Positions 16,905 to 25,208 of a stretch of 34,389 nt of DNA are shown piece by piece; positions within the stretch are counted from its first letter, which is position 1; each line of letters begins with the position of its first letter. A model generated the notes under the pieces. That model did no database searches. It was not told the origin of the DNA and was given only the letters and a program-made list of their open reading frames with translations. A program made the translations under genes and the position numbers. The stretch comes from an uncultured Chloroflexota bacterium. GTDB lineage: Bacteria > Chloroflexota > Anaerolineae > Anaerolineales > Anaerolineaceae. Location of the stretch: positions 9,205 to 43,593 of the forward strand of contig CADBKS010000004.1 of the NCBI GenBank assembly GCA_902795255.1, given 5' to 3'.

Positions 16905-18064
16905 TATACGGCTCCCAGATCCATAAAAAGCTGTTCATACAGTGCAGCCACATGCGCGGGACTGTACTCCTCCCGCAGCATTTCCGATTTTTCCGCAGGG
17001 ATCGTCCTGCGTTTCCGAAGGATATAGATCATGGCCTCCGCCAGTGCTTCAGCATCGCCCACCGCAAACGTTGCGCCGGCATCATGCTGCGTCACCGGGA
17101 CCCGCACGCCGGGCAGGTTTGAGGCGATGACCGGCTTTCCGTTGATCATCGCTTCGATCTGAACGAGGCCGAACGAATCGGTCCGGTTCAGGCTCGGCAT
17201 TGCAAGGACATCGATACAGCGGTAAAACAGACCGACTTCCTCATCCGGCAGCTTTCCCATGAATTTCCAGTGTCCTGCCGCGGCCAGTTCGTCGATCTGC
17301 GGCTTCAGCCGTTCATAATAAGCCTTTTCGCCCAGAACATTTTCATAGGGGCCCATAAAAAAGACACAGGCCCGCGGGTAGGCGGCCAGGATCTTCGGCA
17401 TTGCTTCCAGCAGTACTTCCACACCTTTATCCGCGGCAAAGCGGCAGGCCATGCCGATGATCGGGTCATACGCATCCGCGTTCTGTTTTCTGCGGAAAGC
17501 GGATACATCCGCGTCCGTCACCGGGATCAGTTCCACGGGCGGCTGAATGATATGGACTTTCGTCCGGTACTTTTCGAGAAAAGCGGAATGATCGGCATAA
17601 TCCCGTGAATTCGTCACGATCGCGTCACAATAGCTGCCCGCAAGGTCATTCATCCACAAAACACCGGCATTCGCGGCGCGGTTGATCAGTCCGCCCGGCA
17701 TCTGCAGGTCACAGTGATAAGTCAGGACGACCTTTTTGTGATATTTTCTGCCGAGTCTCGCGAGCAGTGCACTTTCCAGCTGCGGGAGATGGATGTTAAC
17801 GACATCGGCTTCCCGGACATAGGCATCGGCGTCCTTCCAGAACCGGGGCATGACGGTCCCCTTGCTGATTTTCATCAGCACCGGTTCCCGGACCACCCGG
17901 ACACCGCAAATGACCTCCTCCGTTGGGAGATCCGGCTGATACTGGGAGGTAAGTACCGTCACTTCATGTCCGGCCTTTGCCCATGCCTCAGCCACCCGTG
18001 CCGCATAGATCGTCAGGCCGCTGATATATGGTTTGTAATAGGTTAAAGCTGCAAGAATTTTCAT
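16904..18064 (-). CDS. GT4-family glycosyltransferase
   Basis: This 386-residue, GT-B fold, cytosolic or membrane-peripheral enzyme transfers a sugar from a nucleotide-sugar donor. The N-terminus MKILAALTYYKPYISGLTIYAARVAEAWAKAGHEVTVLTSQ is typical of GT4, with an SGLT(I) acceptor loop. The C-terminal donor-binding domain has RFAADKGVEVLLEAMPKI and PSLNRTDSFGLVQIEAMINGKPVIASNLPGVRVPV. The usual E-x7-E pair reads D-x7-E here, a mild change. It lies 10 bases after the UPF0104-type gene and overlaps the GT39-like gene by one base. It probably adds a cytosolic sugar to a lipid carrier in this glycan pathway; the specific sugar is unknown. Confidence 0.93.
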   Translation of the reverse strand: MKILAALTYYKPYISGLTIYAARVAEAWAKAGHEVTVLTSQYQPDLPTEEVICGVRVVREPVLMKISKGTVMPRFWKDADAYVREADVVNIHLPQLESALLARLGRKYHKKVVLTYHCDLQMPGGLINRAANAGVLWMNDLAGSYCDAIVTNSRDYADHSAFLEKYRTKVHIIQPPVELIPVTDADVSAFRRKQNADAYDPIIGMACRFAADKGVEVLLEAMPKILAAYPRACVFFMGPYENVLGEKAYYERLKPQIDELAAAGHWKFMGKLPDEEVGLFYRCIDVLAMPSLNRTDSFGLVQIEAMINGKPVIASNLPGVRVPVTQHDAGATFAVGDAEALAEAMIYILRKRRTIPAEKSEMLREEYSPAHVAALYEQLFMDLGAV

Positions 18065-18074
18065 AAAGTCCAGG

Positions 18075-19097
18075 TCAATTTCCGGGCTCTTCGGAGGTCA
18101 GATCCCTGTCCATCGTATTCGAGAAGACTTCCGTCAGTTTCAGGCCCTGAACGGAGAAGCCAATCAAGCCCCAGAAGACCGGGGTAATGATCGAGACCGC
18201 GTGCATCACCAGCCCGAAAGCCAGCGCGGAAGACTGATCGATCCCGAAAAAGCCAAGCGAAACGACGTAGGCGCCTTCAACGACACCGATGCCGGCGGGA
18301 GCCGAAGGGATCGCACCGCCCAGAGCACCGATCCCCTGCGTAAGCAGCCCCGCCCAGAAAGGCAGTTCGGGGAAAAAGTCGCGGAGACCGACCTGAAGCG
18401 TCGCGATCCAGCAGACCCAGGTCGCGAGGATCCAGAACAGCCATACCGCAAACCGTTTCGGTTTCGTCAGGATATCCATACCGGAAAGCAGCAGCCGGAC
18501 TTTCGGCAGGATAAAGGCACCGGCTTTGCTTTCCGGTTTAAAGATCCTGCACACCAGCGCCATGAACCGGTCCTGATGCGAAGCGATCCAGAACATCACG
18601 GCCATTCCGGCCAGAATTACGGCAAACAGAATGTAATAAAGTGTACCGGAAAAAGACGCCGCGCTCAGCATCGGGATGGTCACGATCAGCAGCACAAGAG
18701 TGATCAGCACATCAAAGATCCGTTCAAGGATCACCGTTGTAAATACATAAAAGGGGCTCTTCCGGATCAGGCCGCCCATAATGACCGAACGGCCGATCTC
18801 CCCGAGCCGGAGCGGAAGCAGGTTCAGCAGATAGCCTTCCGTGATCGTAAAGAAAGCGTTCAGCCGGGAAGGCAGGTCATCAAGAATGACCCGCCAGGCC
18901 ATACCGCGGAAGAAAAAGGAAACACTCTGAATGGCGAACAGGATGAAAAACAGTTTCAGGGAACAGTTCTTCAGTGCGTCCTTCAGCACATTCCAGTCAA
19001 CGAAATAGATCAATACACCGATGATCACCACACTGCAGATGATCCCCGGAAGCATTTTTTTCCAGATTTGTGTTTTTTTATTTTGCGTATCAGTCAT
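18075..19097 (-). CDS. UPF0104 / LPG synthase-like flippase domain membrane protein
   Basis: The 340-residue protein has about eight membrane helices. It carries the family's landmarks: EGYLLNLLPLRLGEIGRSVIMGGLIRKSPFYVFTTVILERIFDVL (PF03706-type, as in the membrane part of MprF and in archaeal AglD). A C-terminal GAIPSAPAGIGVVEGAYVVSLGFFGIDQSSALAFGLVMHAVSIITP follows. These proteins are linked to lipid or lipid-linked sugar transfer or flipping. I prefer the ATG at 19097, which gives a short charged N-terminus before the first helix. In-frame starts further upstream overlap the end of lepA and have no better ribosome site. It is the first gene of the glycan block, 43 bases after lepA. Confidence 0.85.
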   Translation of the reverse strand: MTDTQNKKTQIWKKMLPGIICSVVIIGVLIYFVDWNVLKDALKNCSLKLFFILFAIQSVSFFFRGMAWRVILDDLPSRLNAFFTITEGYLLNLLPLRLGEIGRSVIMGGLIRKSPFYVFTTVILERIFDVLITLVLLIVTIPMLSAASFSGTLYYILFAVILAGMAVMFWIASHQDRFMALVCRIFKPESKAGAFILPKVRLLLSGMDILTKPKRFAVWLFWILATWVCWIATLQVGLRDFFPELPFWAGLLTQGIGALGGAIPSAPAGIGVVEGAYVVSLGFFGIDQSSALAFGLVMHAVSIITPVFWGLIGFSVQGLKLTEVFSNTMDRDLTSEEPGN

Positions 19098-19140
19098 AGA
19101 TCTGTATTGTCCGAACGCCGGCATTCCACATCGCAGCGGA

Positions 19141-20940
19141 TCATTCATCCTCCAGCTGCAGGACAGCCATGAAGGCTTCCTGCGGGATCTCGACATTCCC
19201 GACCATTTTCATGCGCTTTTTGCCGCGTTTCTGTTTTTCAAGCAGCTTGCGCTTGCGCGTGATATCCCCGCCGTAGCATTTGGCAAGCACGTCCTTCCGG
19301 TATGCCTTGACATTCGCCCGGGAGATCACCCTGCCCGAAGCACTGGCCTGGATGGCGACTTCATAAAGCTGCTGCGGGATCAGCTTTTTCAGTTTTGTGA
19401 CCAGCAGCTGTCCTTTATGGTAAGCATCTTCCTTATGGACGATCGATGCCAGCGCGTCGACCGGTTCTCCGCCCACCAGCACCTCAAGCTTGACCAGATT
19501 GCCCGCGCGGTAATCGTCGATCTGATAGTCCATGGAAGCATAGCCCTTGGTCCGGGACTTCAGCTCGTCAAAGAAATTGACGATCAGTTCCGCCAGCGGG
19601 ATCTCGAAATTCATCTGGACCCGGTTCGGTGCCGGATAATCCTGTGAAACAAACACACCGCGGCGTTTCCGGACCAGCTCCATGATCGTGCCGTAGAACT
19701 CAGTCGGGGTAAAGATCTGCAGCTTCATCCACGGTTCGCGGATCTCCGCGATCTTTCCTTCATCCGGAAGCTGTACCGGAGAATCGATCAGGATCACGGA
19801 GCCGTCATTCAGCAGGACCTCATATTCAACGGAAGGTGCCGTCACTACAATATCCAGGTCATATTCCCGCTCGAGACGTTCCTGAATGATCTCCATGTGG
19901 AACAGTCCGAGGAACCCGCAGCGGAAGCCGAAATTCAGCGCCTGAGAGGTCTCCGGGACAAAGTCCAGGGAGGCATCATTCAGCTGCAGCTTGTCCAGCG
20001 CATCACGCAGGTTATCATAATCTTCGCCCTCGACCGGATAGATCCCGGCAAACACCATCGGTTTGGCCTTTTTATACCCCGGGAGCATTTCCGGCGCCGG
20101 ATCCGCTGAAAGCGTCAGCGTGTCACCGACCCTGCATTCCCGGACCGTTTTCAGACCGGTAGCCACATAACCGACATCCCCCGAGCGGAGTTCCTTCACG
20201 GTCATCATCCCCGGATTGAAGATCCCGATCTCAACCGGCTTCATATCCGCACCGGTCGACATCGCCAGAAGCGTGTCATTCGGGCGGATCACACCGTTCC
20301 GGACCCGGATATAGGCGATCACGCCTTTATAGGAATCATAATGGGAGTCAAAAATCAGCGCCTGCAGCGGAGCGTCATCCCTGCCTGTCGGGGGCGGGAC
20401 CTGCTTCACGATCTGCTCAAGCACATCCTGAACATTGGTGCCTTCCTTTGCCGAGATCCGCGGGATATCCGCTGCCGGGTACCCGATAAGCTGCTCAAGC
20501 TCATCCGCCACTTCGTCCGGAATGGCAGAAGGCAGGTCGATCTTGTTGATCACGGGAATGATCACGAGGTCCGATTCAAGGGCCAGGTACAGATTCGCGA
20601 GGGTCTGTGCCTCGATCCCCTGTGTGGCGTCAACGACCAGCAGCGCGCCTTCACAGGCTTCCAGCGCCCGGCTGACTTCGTAACTGAAGTCCACATGCCC
20701 CGGGGTATCGATCAGGTTCAGTTCATAGCGCTTCCCGTCCTTTGCGTCATAAAACATCCGGACTGCGGAGGCTTTGATGGTAACACCTTTTTCACGCTCA
20801 AGGTCCATGCTGTCCAGCACCTGATCGACCATCTGACGATCGGAGATCGTCCCGGTGATCTGGAGAAGCCGGTCGGCCAGCGTGGACTTGCCGTGGTCCA
20901 CATGCGCGATAATACAAAAATTGCGAATATTCTCTTTCAT
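19141..20940 (-). CDS. lepA: Elongation factor 4 (LepA)
   Basis: This ribosome-bound GTPase back-translocates or remodels stalled ribosomes. The 599-residue length fits. The G domain shows AHVDHGKST (G1, residues 13-21), DTPGH (G3) and NKIDLP (G4). The EF-G-like domains and the unique C-terminal domain ending in [33 protein letters not shown] are all present. The ATG at 20940 gives the normal N-terminus [21 protein letters not shown] two codons upstream (20946) is an alternative, and a TATACT box ends 6 bases before it. It heads the ten-gene minus-strand cluster and is divergent from ruvB. Confidence 0.97.
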   Translation of the reverse strand: MKENIRNFCIIAHVDHGKSTLADRLLQITGTISDRQMVDQVLDSMDLEREKGVTIKASAVRMFYDAKDGKRYELNLIDTPGHVDFSYEVSRALEACEGALLVVDATQGIEAQTLANLYLALESDLVIIPVINKIDLPSAIPDEVADELEQLIGYPAADIPRISAKEGTNVQDVLEQIVKQVPPPTGRDDAPLQALIFDSHYDSYKGVIAYIRVRNGVIRPNDTLLAMSTGADMKPVEIGIFNPGMMTVKELRSGDVGYVATGLKTVRECRVGDTLTLSADPAPEMLPGYKKAKPMVFAGIYPVEGEDYDNLRDALDKLQLNDASLDFVPETSQALNFGFRCGFLGLFHMEIIQERLEREYDLDIVVTAPSVEYEVLLNDGSVILIDSPVQLPDEGKIAEIREPWMKLQIFTPTEFYGTIMELVRKRRGVFVSQDYPAPNRVQMNFEIPLAELIVNFFDELKSRTKGYASMDYQIDDYRAGNLVKLEVLVGGEPVDALASIVHKEDAYHKGQLLVTKLKKLIPQQLYEVAIQASASGRVISRANVKAYRKDVLAKCYGGDITRKRKLLEKQKRGKKRMKMVGNVEIPQEAFMAVLQLEDE

Positions 20941-20952
20941 AATCAACTCTTA

Positions 20953-20958
20953 AGTATA
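20953..20958 (-). promoter_or_regulatory. Probable -10 box of lepA
   Basis: TATACT on the minus strand ends 6 bases before a TTG and 12 bases before the ATG of lepA. A TTGGTT hexamer 15 bases upstream is a weak -35 candidate. The transcript would have a leader of only a few bases or none. Confidence 0.5.
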
Positions 20959-21041
20959 TCATCCCTTGCATCAAACCAAGCCTCCAACCGCTGAAAAGTG
21001 AAGACAAACGGCTGGAAAAACAGTACCGCAGGCGGAAAGGG

Positions 21042-21080
21042 CCGTCCGAGGCACTGATGCGGCAGTACGGACGGTTTTTG
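21042..21080 (+). other. Terminator-like hairpin between divergent lepA and ruvB
   Basis: CCGTCCG (21042-21048) pairs with CGGACGG (21068-21074), and TTTTTGTT follows, the look of an intrinsic terminator on the plus strand. No plus-strand gene lies upstream for it to end. It may block stray transcription into ruvB or be a regulatory site. Confidence 0.45.
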
Positions 21081-21083
21081 TTG

Positions 21084-21089
21084 TATAAT
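21084..21089 (+). promoter_or_regulatory. -10 box of ruvB, implying a leaderless transcript
   Basis: A perfect TATAAT is separated by 7 bases from the ruvB ATG. Transcription would start at or within a base or two of the start codon, and no ribosome site is present. No clear -35 box was found. Confidence 0.6.
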
Positions 21090-21096
21090 TGAGCGC

Positions 21097-22134
21097 ATGG
21101 ACAAAGAACGAATCATCAACCCGGCAGCAAGCATGGCAGACGAACGTGTTGATCAGGCGCTGCGGCCCAAGCGGCTCGCGGAAGTCACCGGTCAGGATCA
21201 GGTTCGGGAAAATCTCGCTATTCTGCTTTCAGCAGCCCAGAAGCGGGGGGAACCGCTCGACCATGTTTTGTTTTACGGCCCTCCGGGCCTCGGGAAAACC
21301 ACGCTCGCCCATGTGATGGCCAATGAAATGGGCGTCAGCATCAAAATCACGGCAGGCCCCGCGATCGAAAAAGCAGGCGACCTGGCGGCCATTTTGTCCA
21401 ATCTGCACGAGGGGGATATCCTTTTCATCGATGAGATCCACCGTCTCGGGCGGGCGATCGAGGAGATCCTTTATCCGGCTATGGAAGACTGCGTGCTGGA
21501 TATCATGGTCGGGAAAGGCCCGACAGCCCGTTCGATCCGGCTGAAGCTGCCCCGCTTTACCGTGATCGGCGCCACGACCCGGCTCTCACTGCTCAGCGCA
21601 CCGCTCCGCGCCCGTTTCGGTGCGGTCTACCGGCTGAATTACTATGATCTCGCCGCCATGGAACAGATCATCGCCCGCGCGGCACAAATGATCAATACGC
21701 CTTACGATCCGGACGGGATCCGGGAGATCGCGATCCGCCCCAGAGGTACGCCGCGGATGGGGCTGCGTCTGCTGCGGCGTGTGCGGGACTACGCACTGGT
21801 CCGGAGCGACGGTACGATCAGCCGTGACACAGCAGTCCAGGCACTGAATCTGCTGGACATCGACGCGCTCGGGCTGGATGAAGTCGACAGAAAGGTTCTG
21901 AACACGATCATCGACAAATACAACGGCGGCCCGGTCGGGCTGAATACGATCGCCGCTTCGATCAGTGAAGAATCCGATACCATTATGGACGTTGTGGAGC
22001 CGTATCTCCTGCAGCTGGGGCTGATCGACCGGACACCGCAGGGACGGACGGCGACACGCAAAGCCTATGAGCATCTGGGACTTCCGTTTCCGGAACGGAA
22101 AACGGACAGCAGCCCGCAGGCTCCGCTTTTTTAG
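21097..22134 (+). CDS. ruvB: Holliday junction branch migration ATPase RuvB
   Basis: This AAA+ motor drives branch migration at Holliday junctions with RuvA, in recombinational repair. The 345-residue length is normal. Motifs: [11 protein letters not shown] at the start of the AAA+ core, Walker A GPPGLGKT (61-68), Walker B with DEIHRL (112-117), the sensor GATTR, the Arg-finger region [13 protein letters not shown], and a C-terminal winged helix ([18 protein letters not shown]). The first ATG is used; there is no ribosome site, but a TATAAT box ends 7 bases upstream, fitting a leaderless mRNA. ruvA and ruvC are not next to it. It is divergent from lepA and followed by queA in the same direction. 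Confidence 0.98.
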   Translation: MDKERIINPAASMADERVDQALRPKRLAEVTGQDQVRENLAILLSAAQKRGEPLDHVLFYGPPGLGKTTLAHVMANEMGVSIKITAGPAIEKAGDLAAILSNLHEGDILFIDEIHRLGRAIEEILYPAMEDCVLDIMVGKGPTARSIRLKLPRFTVIGATTRLSLLSAPLRARFGAVYRLNYYDLAAMEQIIARAAQMINTPYDPDGIREIAIRPRGTPRMGLRLLRRVRDYALVRSDGTISRDTAVQALNLLDIDALGLDEVDRKVLNTIIDKYNGGPVGLNTIAASISEESDTIMDVVEPYLLQLGLIDRTPQGRTATRKAYEHLGLPFPERKTDSSPQAPLF

Positions 22135-22210
22135 GCTGACGCCCGCGAAATAACGGTCTCCGCCGGCCAAGGTTTATTCCGCCGCAAAAGTTTTATACAC
22201 ACCAATACAG

Positions 22211-22241
22211 AACAGACTGTCCGAAACAGCCTGTTTTTTAC
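22211..22241 (+). terminator. Possible intrinsic terminator after ruvB
   Basis: AACAGACTGT (22211-22220) can pair with AACAGCCTGTT (22225-22235) with one mismatch, followed by TTTTT. It lies in the 118-base ruvB-queA gap, just before the queA ribosome site, and could be a terminator or an attenuator of queA. Confidence 0.45.
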
Positions 22242-22252
22242 GGAGAGGATCC

Positions 22253-23281
22253 ATGAAAACTTCCGATTTTGATTACGAACTTCCGCAGGAAAGGATCGCA
22301 CAGACACCGGCTGAACCGAGGGACTCATCCCGCCTGCTGGTATACGACCGTGCATCCGGGAAACGGGAACACCGGATCTTCCGTGACCTCCCGCAGTATC
22401 TCCGGAAAGGGGACCTGCTGGTCATCAATCAGACAAAAGTCATCCCCGCGCGGATCTTCGGGACGAAAGAGACCGGCGGTCAGGTCGAAGTGCTGCTGCT
22501 GCGCAGAGTAGAAGAAAACCTGTGGGAGACCCTGGTGGGCGGGAAGCGCCTGTTCACCGGGAAAACGATCCGTTTTTCAGATACCCTGAGCGCAGAGATC
22601 GTCGATCAGTATGAAGGGTCAAGGCGTCTCCTGCGTTTTGACGGGGATCTGGATGCCTATGTCATCAGCACGGGACAGATGCCGCTCCCGCCCTATATCC
22701 ACACACGGCTTGCGGATCCGGACCGCTACCAGACCGTCTACGCGAAAGACAGCGGGTCGGCCGCGGCCCCGACAGCCGGGCTTCATTTCACCGAAAGGCT
22801 GATGGATGAGCTCAGGGAAATGGGCGTCCGGTTCGCGGGCGTTACGCTGCACGTCGGGCTGGATACATTTGCCCCGGTGACCGAAGACGACCCGGAACAG
22901 CACCACATCCATACGGAATGGTGCGAGGTTACGGAAGAAACCGCACGGATGATCAATGAAACGGTCAGAGCCGGAGGAAGGGTGATCGCCGTCGGGACGA
23001 CCAGCGCCAGGACCCTGGAGACCGCCGCGCAGGCCGCGGTCCGGGCAGGTGCCGCGGAGCGGGTCATCCCCTTCTGCGGGCAGACGAACATTTTCATCCT
23101 GCCGGGATATGAATTCAAAGGCATCGATGCCATCATCACCAATTTCCATCTTCCGAAATCAACGCTCATCATGATGATCAGCGCTTTTGCCGGAAGAGAA
23201 AACGTGCTCAGCATCTATAAAGAAGCCATCAGCATGGAATACCGCTTCTTTTCCTTCGGGGACGCGATGCTGATCCTGTAG
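22253..23281 (+). CDS. queA: S-adenosylmethionine:tRNA ribosyltransferase-isomerase
   Basis: This cytosolic enzyme transfers and isomerises the ribosyl part of SAM onto preQ1 in tRNA, making epoxyqueuosine in queuosine synthesis. The 342-residue length is full. The N-terminus MKTSDFDYELPQERIAQTPAEPRDSSRLLV, then NQTKVIPARIFG, LPPYI, TVYAKDSGSAAAPTAGLHFT and TSARTLE, are all classic QueA motifs, as is the FHLPKSTLIMMISAFAG C-terminal block. The ATG has a GGAGAGG ribosome site. tgt and other queuosine genes are not in the window. The small glutaredoxin-like gene follows 8 bases later and is probably co-transcribed. Confidence 0.98.
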   Translation: MKTSDFDYELPQERIAQTPAEPRDSSRLLVYDRASGKREHRIFRDLPQYLRKGDLLVINQTKVIPARIFGTKETGGQVEVLLLRRVEENLWETLVGGKRLFTGKTIRFSDTLSAEIVDQYEGSRRLLRFDGDLDAYVISTGQMPLPPYIHTRLADPDRYQTVYAKDSGSAAAPTAGLHFTERLMDELREMGVRFAGVTLHVGLDTFAPVTEDDPEQHHIHTEWCEVTEETARMINETVRAGGRVIAVGTTSARTLETAAQAAVRAGAAERVIPFCGQTNIFILPGYEFKGIDAIITNFHLPKSTLIMMISAFAGRENVLSIYKEAISMEYRFFSFGDAMLIL

Positions 23282-23289
23282 GGAGCCGT

Positions 23290-23571
23290 ATGAAAGAGAT
23301 CGAACTGTTTTATCTCACAAACTGCCCGTACTGCAGAAACGCGGAAAAAGCCATCGGGGAGCTTCTGCAGGAAGATCCGGATTTCGGGAAGATCGCGGTC
23401 CGCAGGATCGAAGAGAGCCGTGAACCGGAAGCGGCCGCCGGATATGATTATTACTATGTCCCGTCGTTTTTTTATAACGGGGAAAAGCTTTATGAAGCCC
23501 AGCCCGGTCAGGACTATGAGACGATCAAAGCGAACGTCCGAAGGGTGTTTTCGGAAGTGCTCAAAGGATAA
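23290..23571 (+). CDS. Glutaredoxin/thioredoxin-like small protein
   Basis: The 93-residue protein has a thioredoxin fold: an IELFYLTNCPYC start places the redox CPYC motif at residues 12-15, followed by a helix, and YVPSFFYNGEKLYEA supplies the cis-Pro (VPS) and the following strands. It likely reduces disulfides in the cytosol. The ATG has a GGGAG ribosome site that overlaps the queA stop, so the two genes form a unit. The stop codon lies in the stem of the terminator hairpin. Whether it uses glutathione, thioredoxin reductase or another donor is open. Confidence 0.88.
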   Translation: MKEIELFYLTNCPYCRNAEKAIGELLQEDPDFGKIAVRRIEESREPEAAAGYDYYYVPSFFYNGEKLYEAQPGQDYETIKANVRRVFSEVLKG

Positions 23572-23603
23572 CAAAAAAGCCGCAGAAGCGGCTTTTTTGT
23601 TAT
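23568..23603 (+). terminator. Long perfect hairpin terminator after the glutaredoxin-like gene
   Basis: A 16-bp perfect stem (23568-23583 with 23588-23603) closed by an AGAA loop, with a T6 run inside the 3' arm. It includes the gene's stop codon. Its core (six As, GCCGC, AGAA, GCGGC) recurs at 23879-23898. Confidence 0.85.
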
Positions 23604-23870
23604 ATTAATATACACATGGCAACCGAAAGTAAGTGCTGCGCATGGCGCGGCCCGATTGCTCGAGTGTTTGCATAAGTGTCCTGCCGCGCCCGGTTTTATT
23701 AGCCGGGGGCGGTCGGGCTGAGCAAGCTCACCCGCCGCCCCCGGCACTCCCGGTTTCGGATCTGAGACATCCGATATATCCGCTGCTCTTAATTCGGCCT
23801 TTCCGGAATACTGCAAATGCCTTTTTTCCCATGCTCTCTGACTGCAACTGCATAGCAGATGTTCCTATTG
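23604..23870. other. Gene-free structured stretch, possible ncRNA
   Basis: No credible gene is visible in about 270 bases between two twin hairpins. The sequence is unusually rich in inverted repeats. GGCGCGG (23644-23650) pairs with CCGCGCC (23684-23690). A very stable ~18-bp hairpin spans 23703-23744 (outer stem CCGGGGGCGG/CCGCCCCCGG, inner CGGG/CCCG and TGAG/CTCA). TCGGAT/ATCCGA pairs near 23757-23775. The order suggests a folded RNA, but I see neither the SRP GGAAG-type apex, nor RNase P, tmRNA or 6S landmarks, and no clear promoter. Orientation is unknown. Confidence 0.4.
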
Positions 23871-23913
23871 CAGGTATTAAAAAAGCCGCAGAAGCGGCTC
23901 TTTTTTATACCTG
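23871..23913. terminator. Long hairpin terminator after proA, twin of the one at 23568
   Basis: CAGGTAT (23871-23877) pairs with ATACCTG (23907-23913), then six A:T pairs and GCCGC/GCGGC, closed by AGAA; only small bulges interrupt. Read on the minus strand it gives GCGGC followed by T6, ending proBA 18 bases after the proA stop. It can also work on the plus strand. Confidence 0.8.
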
Positions 23914-23931
23914 TAAGCAAGAAAGGATCGG

Positions 23932-25194
23932 TCAGCCCCGGCTGTTGTAATCCCCGCGGATGACCCACTTATAGGTGGTCAGTTCCTTCAGCGCCATCGG
24001 ACCGCGCGCGTGCAGCGGCTGCGTGGAGATCGCGATCTCCGCTCCCAGCCCCAGCTCGGATCCGTCCGTGAAGCGCGTGCTGCAGTTGACGTAAACAGCG
24101 GCAGAGTTGACCCGCGCCACAAACGCGTCCGCGTTTTCAGGGTCCTCCGTCAGGATGCTGTCGGAATGCCCGGTGCCGTGTTCCTGAATATGGGCGATCG
24201 CCTCTTCCAGGCCATCCACGACCTTAACATTCAGACGCAGGCTGAGCCATTCCTTATCATAATCCGCGTCCCCGACCGGTTCGAAATGTTCGGCAGGGAC
24301 ATGTGCCGCCTTCAGGATCGCCAGTGCTTTCGGATCCGCGCAGAAAACGACACCGTCTTTCGCGAGATATTCGCAGAGATCCGGGATCGCTGCGTGCGCA
24401 ATGTTCTTATGGACCAGAAGTGTTTCCAGCGCGTTGCACACTGTCGGGCGCTGCACCTTCGCGTTCCGGATCACATCAAAAGACCGGAACATATCCGCGG
24501 ACTCATCCAGGAAAATATGGCAGACCCCGATCCCGCCGGTGATCACGGGAATGCGGCTGTTCTTCCGGCAGAATTCATGGAGTCCGGCCCCGCCGCGCGG
24601 GATCAGCATATCCACGTACTGATCCATCGCGAGCAGTTCCCCGACCAGTTCACGGTCCGGGGAAAGGATCGCCTGAACGCTGTCTTCCGGGAATCCGGCG
24701 GCGTTCAGCGCATCCGTGACGGCTTTCATCAGGGCTTCATTCGTACGAACGGTCTCCTTGCCGCCGCGCAGGATCGCCGCGTTTCCGGACTTTACCAAAA
24801 GCGACGCCGAGTCGATCGTGACATTCGGCCGGGACTCATAGATCACGGCAACGACGCCGAGCGGCGTCCGTTCCTTATGGATCTTCAGCCCGTCCTTGTG
24901 CGGCATTTCATCAAAACACTCGCCGACAGGATCCGCAAGTTCGGCAACATGCCTTACATCGCGGATGATCCCGTCAATGCGGGAATCATTCAGCAGCAGA
25001 CGGTCCCGCATGGCCGGGGTCAGCGAATCCGCGGCATCATAATCCAGCCGGTTGGCGGCCAGGATCTCCGAACGGTTCGCGTCCAGTGAATCGGCAAGCT
25101 TCAGCAGAAAATCATTTTTCTGCCCGGTCGAGGCCCTCATCAAAAAACGGGAAGCTTCACGGGCCGCCTTCCCCATTTCAAGGATCGTCTTCAT
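23932..25194 (-). CDS. proA: Gamma-glutamyl phosphate reductase
   Basis: This NADPH-dependent cytosolic enzyme makes glutamate-5-semialdehyde, step two of proline synthesis. The 420-residue length matches the family. It shows the aldehyde-dehydrogenase-like NAD(P) region (PLGVVAVIYESRPNVTIDSASLLVKSGNAAILRGGKE) and the catalytic Cys in QRPTVCNALETLLVH. The HGTGHSDSILTED segment and a C-terminal RGPMALKELTTYKW are also present. I chose the ATG at 25194 with AAGGTGG eight bases upstream; a GTG at 25206 four codons earlier is possible but would overlap that site. It follows proB by 14 bases as an operon. proC is not in the window. Confidence 0.98.
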   Translation of the reverse strand: MKTILEMGKAAREASRFLMRASTGQKNDFLLKLADSLDANRSEILAANRLDYDAADSLTPAMRDRLLLNDSRIDGIIRDVRHVAELADPVGECFDEMPHKDGLKIHKERTPLGVVAVIYESRPNVTIDSASLLVKSGNAAILRGGKETVRTNEALMKAVTDALNAAGFPEDSVQAILSPDRELVGELLAMDQYVDMLIPRGGAGLHEFCRKNSRIPVITGGIGVCHIFLDESADMFRSFDVIRNAKVQRPTVCNALETLLVHKNIAHAAIPDLCEYLAKDGVVFCADPKALAILKAAHVPAEHFEPVGDADYDKEWLSLRLNVKVVDGLEEAIAHIQEHGTGHSDSILTEDPENADAFVARVNSAAVYVNCSTRFTDGSELGLGAEIAISTQPLHARGPMALKELTTYKWVIRGDYNSRG

Positions 25195-25208
25195 ATGGAA
25201 TCCCACCT

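Noticed and set aside
18201..19172. Plus-strand open frame opposite the UPF0104-type gene
   Set aside because: Its product is a highly charged Arg/Asp/Gln-rich string typical of antisense to hydrophobic codons; the minus strand has the family motifs.
23604..23870. SRP RNA, RNase P RNA, tmRNA or 6S RNA in the structured gap
   Set aside because: None of their conserved cores (for example the GGAAG-type SRP apex or the tmRNA T-arm end) could be found on either strand.
23633..23950. Possible 105-residue plus-strand protein within the structured gap
   Set aside because: The frame runs through both hairpins and the end of proA, has no ribosome site, and its product looks random.
24010..25089. Long plus-strand open frame opposite proA
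   Set aside because: The minus strand encodes an intact ProA; the opposite frame is an arginine-rich shadow product.
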